6,306 nt of DNA from Nitrospirota bacterium (GTDB taxonomy: Bacteria; Nitrospirota; Nitrospiria; Nitrospirales; Nitrospiraceae), in NCBI GenBank assembly GCA_016195505.1, contig JACPZN010000409.1:1-6306 (forward strand), given 5' to 3'. Numbering within the stretch: position 1 is the first letter of the stretch; each line of letters opens with the position of its first letter. The notes below the pieces were generated by a model that saw nothing but the letters and a program-made list of their open reading frames with translations, was not told the origin of the DNA and did no database searches. The translations under genes and the position numbers were made by a program. This document shows positions 5,855 to 6,306 of this stretch, piece after piece.

Positions 5855-6306
5855 ATGAAGCACGCAACGAGCGACTCTACGCCACTGAATCTCGATAGCT
5901 TCACGCCACGTCAGATCGTGGAGGAGCTGAATCGCTACGTGATCGGACAAAAGGACGCCAAGCGGATGGTGGCCATCGCTCTTCGCAATCGGTGGCGCCG
6001 TCAGCAGTTGGCTCCTGATTTACGCGACGAGGTGATGCCGAAGAACATCATCATGATCGGCCCGACCGGCGTGGGCAAAACGGAGATCGCCCGGCGGCTC
6101 GCCAAGCTGGCGCAGGCTCCGTTCATCAAGGTCGAGGCTTCGAAGTTCACCGAGGTCGGCTACGTCGGGCGCGACGTGGAATCGATCACTCGCGACCTGA
6201 CTGAACTGGCCATCAACATGGTGAAGACCAATCGCCTGGGAGCGGTTCAGCAAAAGGCCGAACAGCATGGAGAAGATCGATTGCTTGATCTTCTCTTGCC
6301 GCCGCC
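5855..6306 (+). CDS. hslU: ATP-dependent protease ATPase subunit HslU, 5' part (runs off right edge)
   Basis: HslU (ClpY) is the AAA+ unfoldase that feeds substrates to HslV. The window holds the first 150 codons of about 440-460, open to the right edge. After a poorly conserved start ([13 protein letters not shown]) come [17 protein letters not shown] and [18 protein letters not shown], the usual family opening. Walker A is GPTGVGKT (69-76). The pore-loop GYVG is at 102-105 inside [13 protein letters not shown]. The I-domain begins after about residue 110. Walker B, the sensors and the C-terminus lie outside the window. The N-terminus is about 12 residues longer than E. coli HslU. ATG 5855 is 9 nt after the hslV stop. 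Its nearest AAGGA is only 2 nt away, so GAGGA at 5838-5842, 12 nt upstream within the end of hslV, may serve instead. Confidence 0.95.
   Translation, partial: MKHATSDSTPLNLDSFTPRQIVEELNRYVIGQKDAKRMVAIALRNRWRRQQLAPDLRDEVMPKNIIMIGPTGVGKTEIARRLAKLAQAPFIKVEASKFTEVGYVGRDVESITRDLTELAINMVKTNRLGAVQQKAEQHGEDRLLDLLLPP

Overview
The window looks like an ordinary core-genome segment of a moderately GC-rich bacterium, most likely a member of the Nitrospirota (Nitrospira-like). That placement is inferred from the gene order, the style of the two lipoproteins and general protein resemblance. No database search was possible, so the phylum is a moderate-confidence guess. There are no insertion sequences, phage genes, CRISPR arrays or large repeats.

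Layout, left to right. On the + strand come the 3' end of recR (recombination mediator) and, after it, a 151-codon dksA homologue (zinc-finger RNA polymerase regulator). The gap between them carries a good sigma70-type promoter. After a short non-coding gap, two lipoprotein genes lie on the - strand. The left one (1035-2183) has C-terminal TPR repeats. The right one (2319-2654) is a small lipoprotein of unknown function. A near-perfect rho-independent terminator separates them. Upstream of the small lipoprotein, on the same strand, is a tRNA-Val(CAC) gene with an encoded CCA end. The tRNA diverges from a + strand operon, trmFO-xerC-hslV-hslU, which runs off the right edge inside hslU.

The operon is very compact. 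trmFO and xerC overlap by 28 bp, xerC and hslV share ATGA, and hslU starts 9 nt after the hslV stop. A TTGACT-18-TAGAAT promoter about 35 bp before trmFO probably drives all four genes. They join tRNA T54 methylation (TrmFO), chromosome dimer resolution (XerC) and the HslUV ATP-dependent protease. The same order is known from Bacillus (trmFO/gid, codV, clpQ, clpY), so the block is ancient rather than newly assembled.

I found no convincing undescribed system. The points most worth a second look are: the dksA start, where an upstream TTG coincides with a promoter -35; the short HslV propeptide and a Cys beside its conserved Asp17; the leader hairpin of the small lipoprotein; the divergent tRNA/trmFO control region; and the two uncharacterised lipoproteins.
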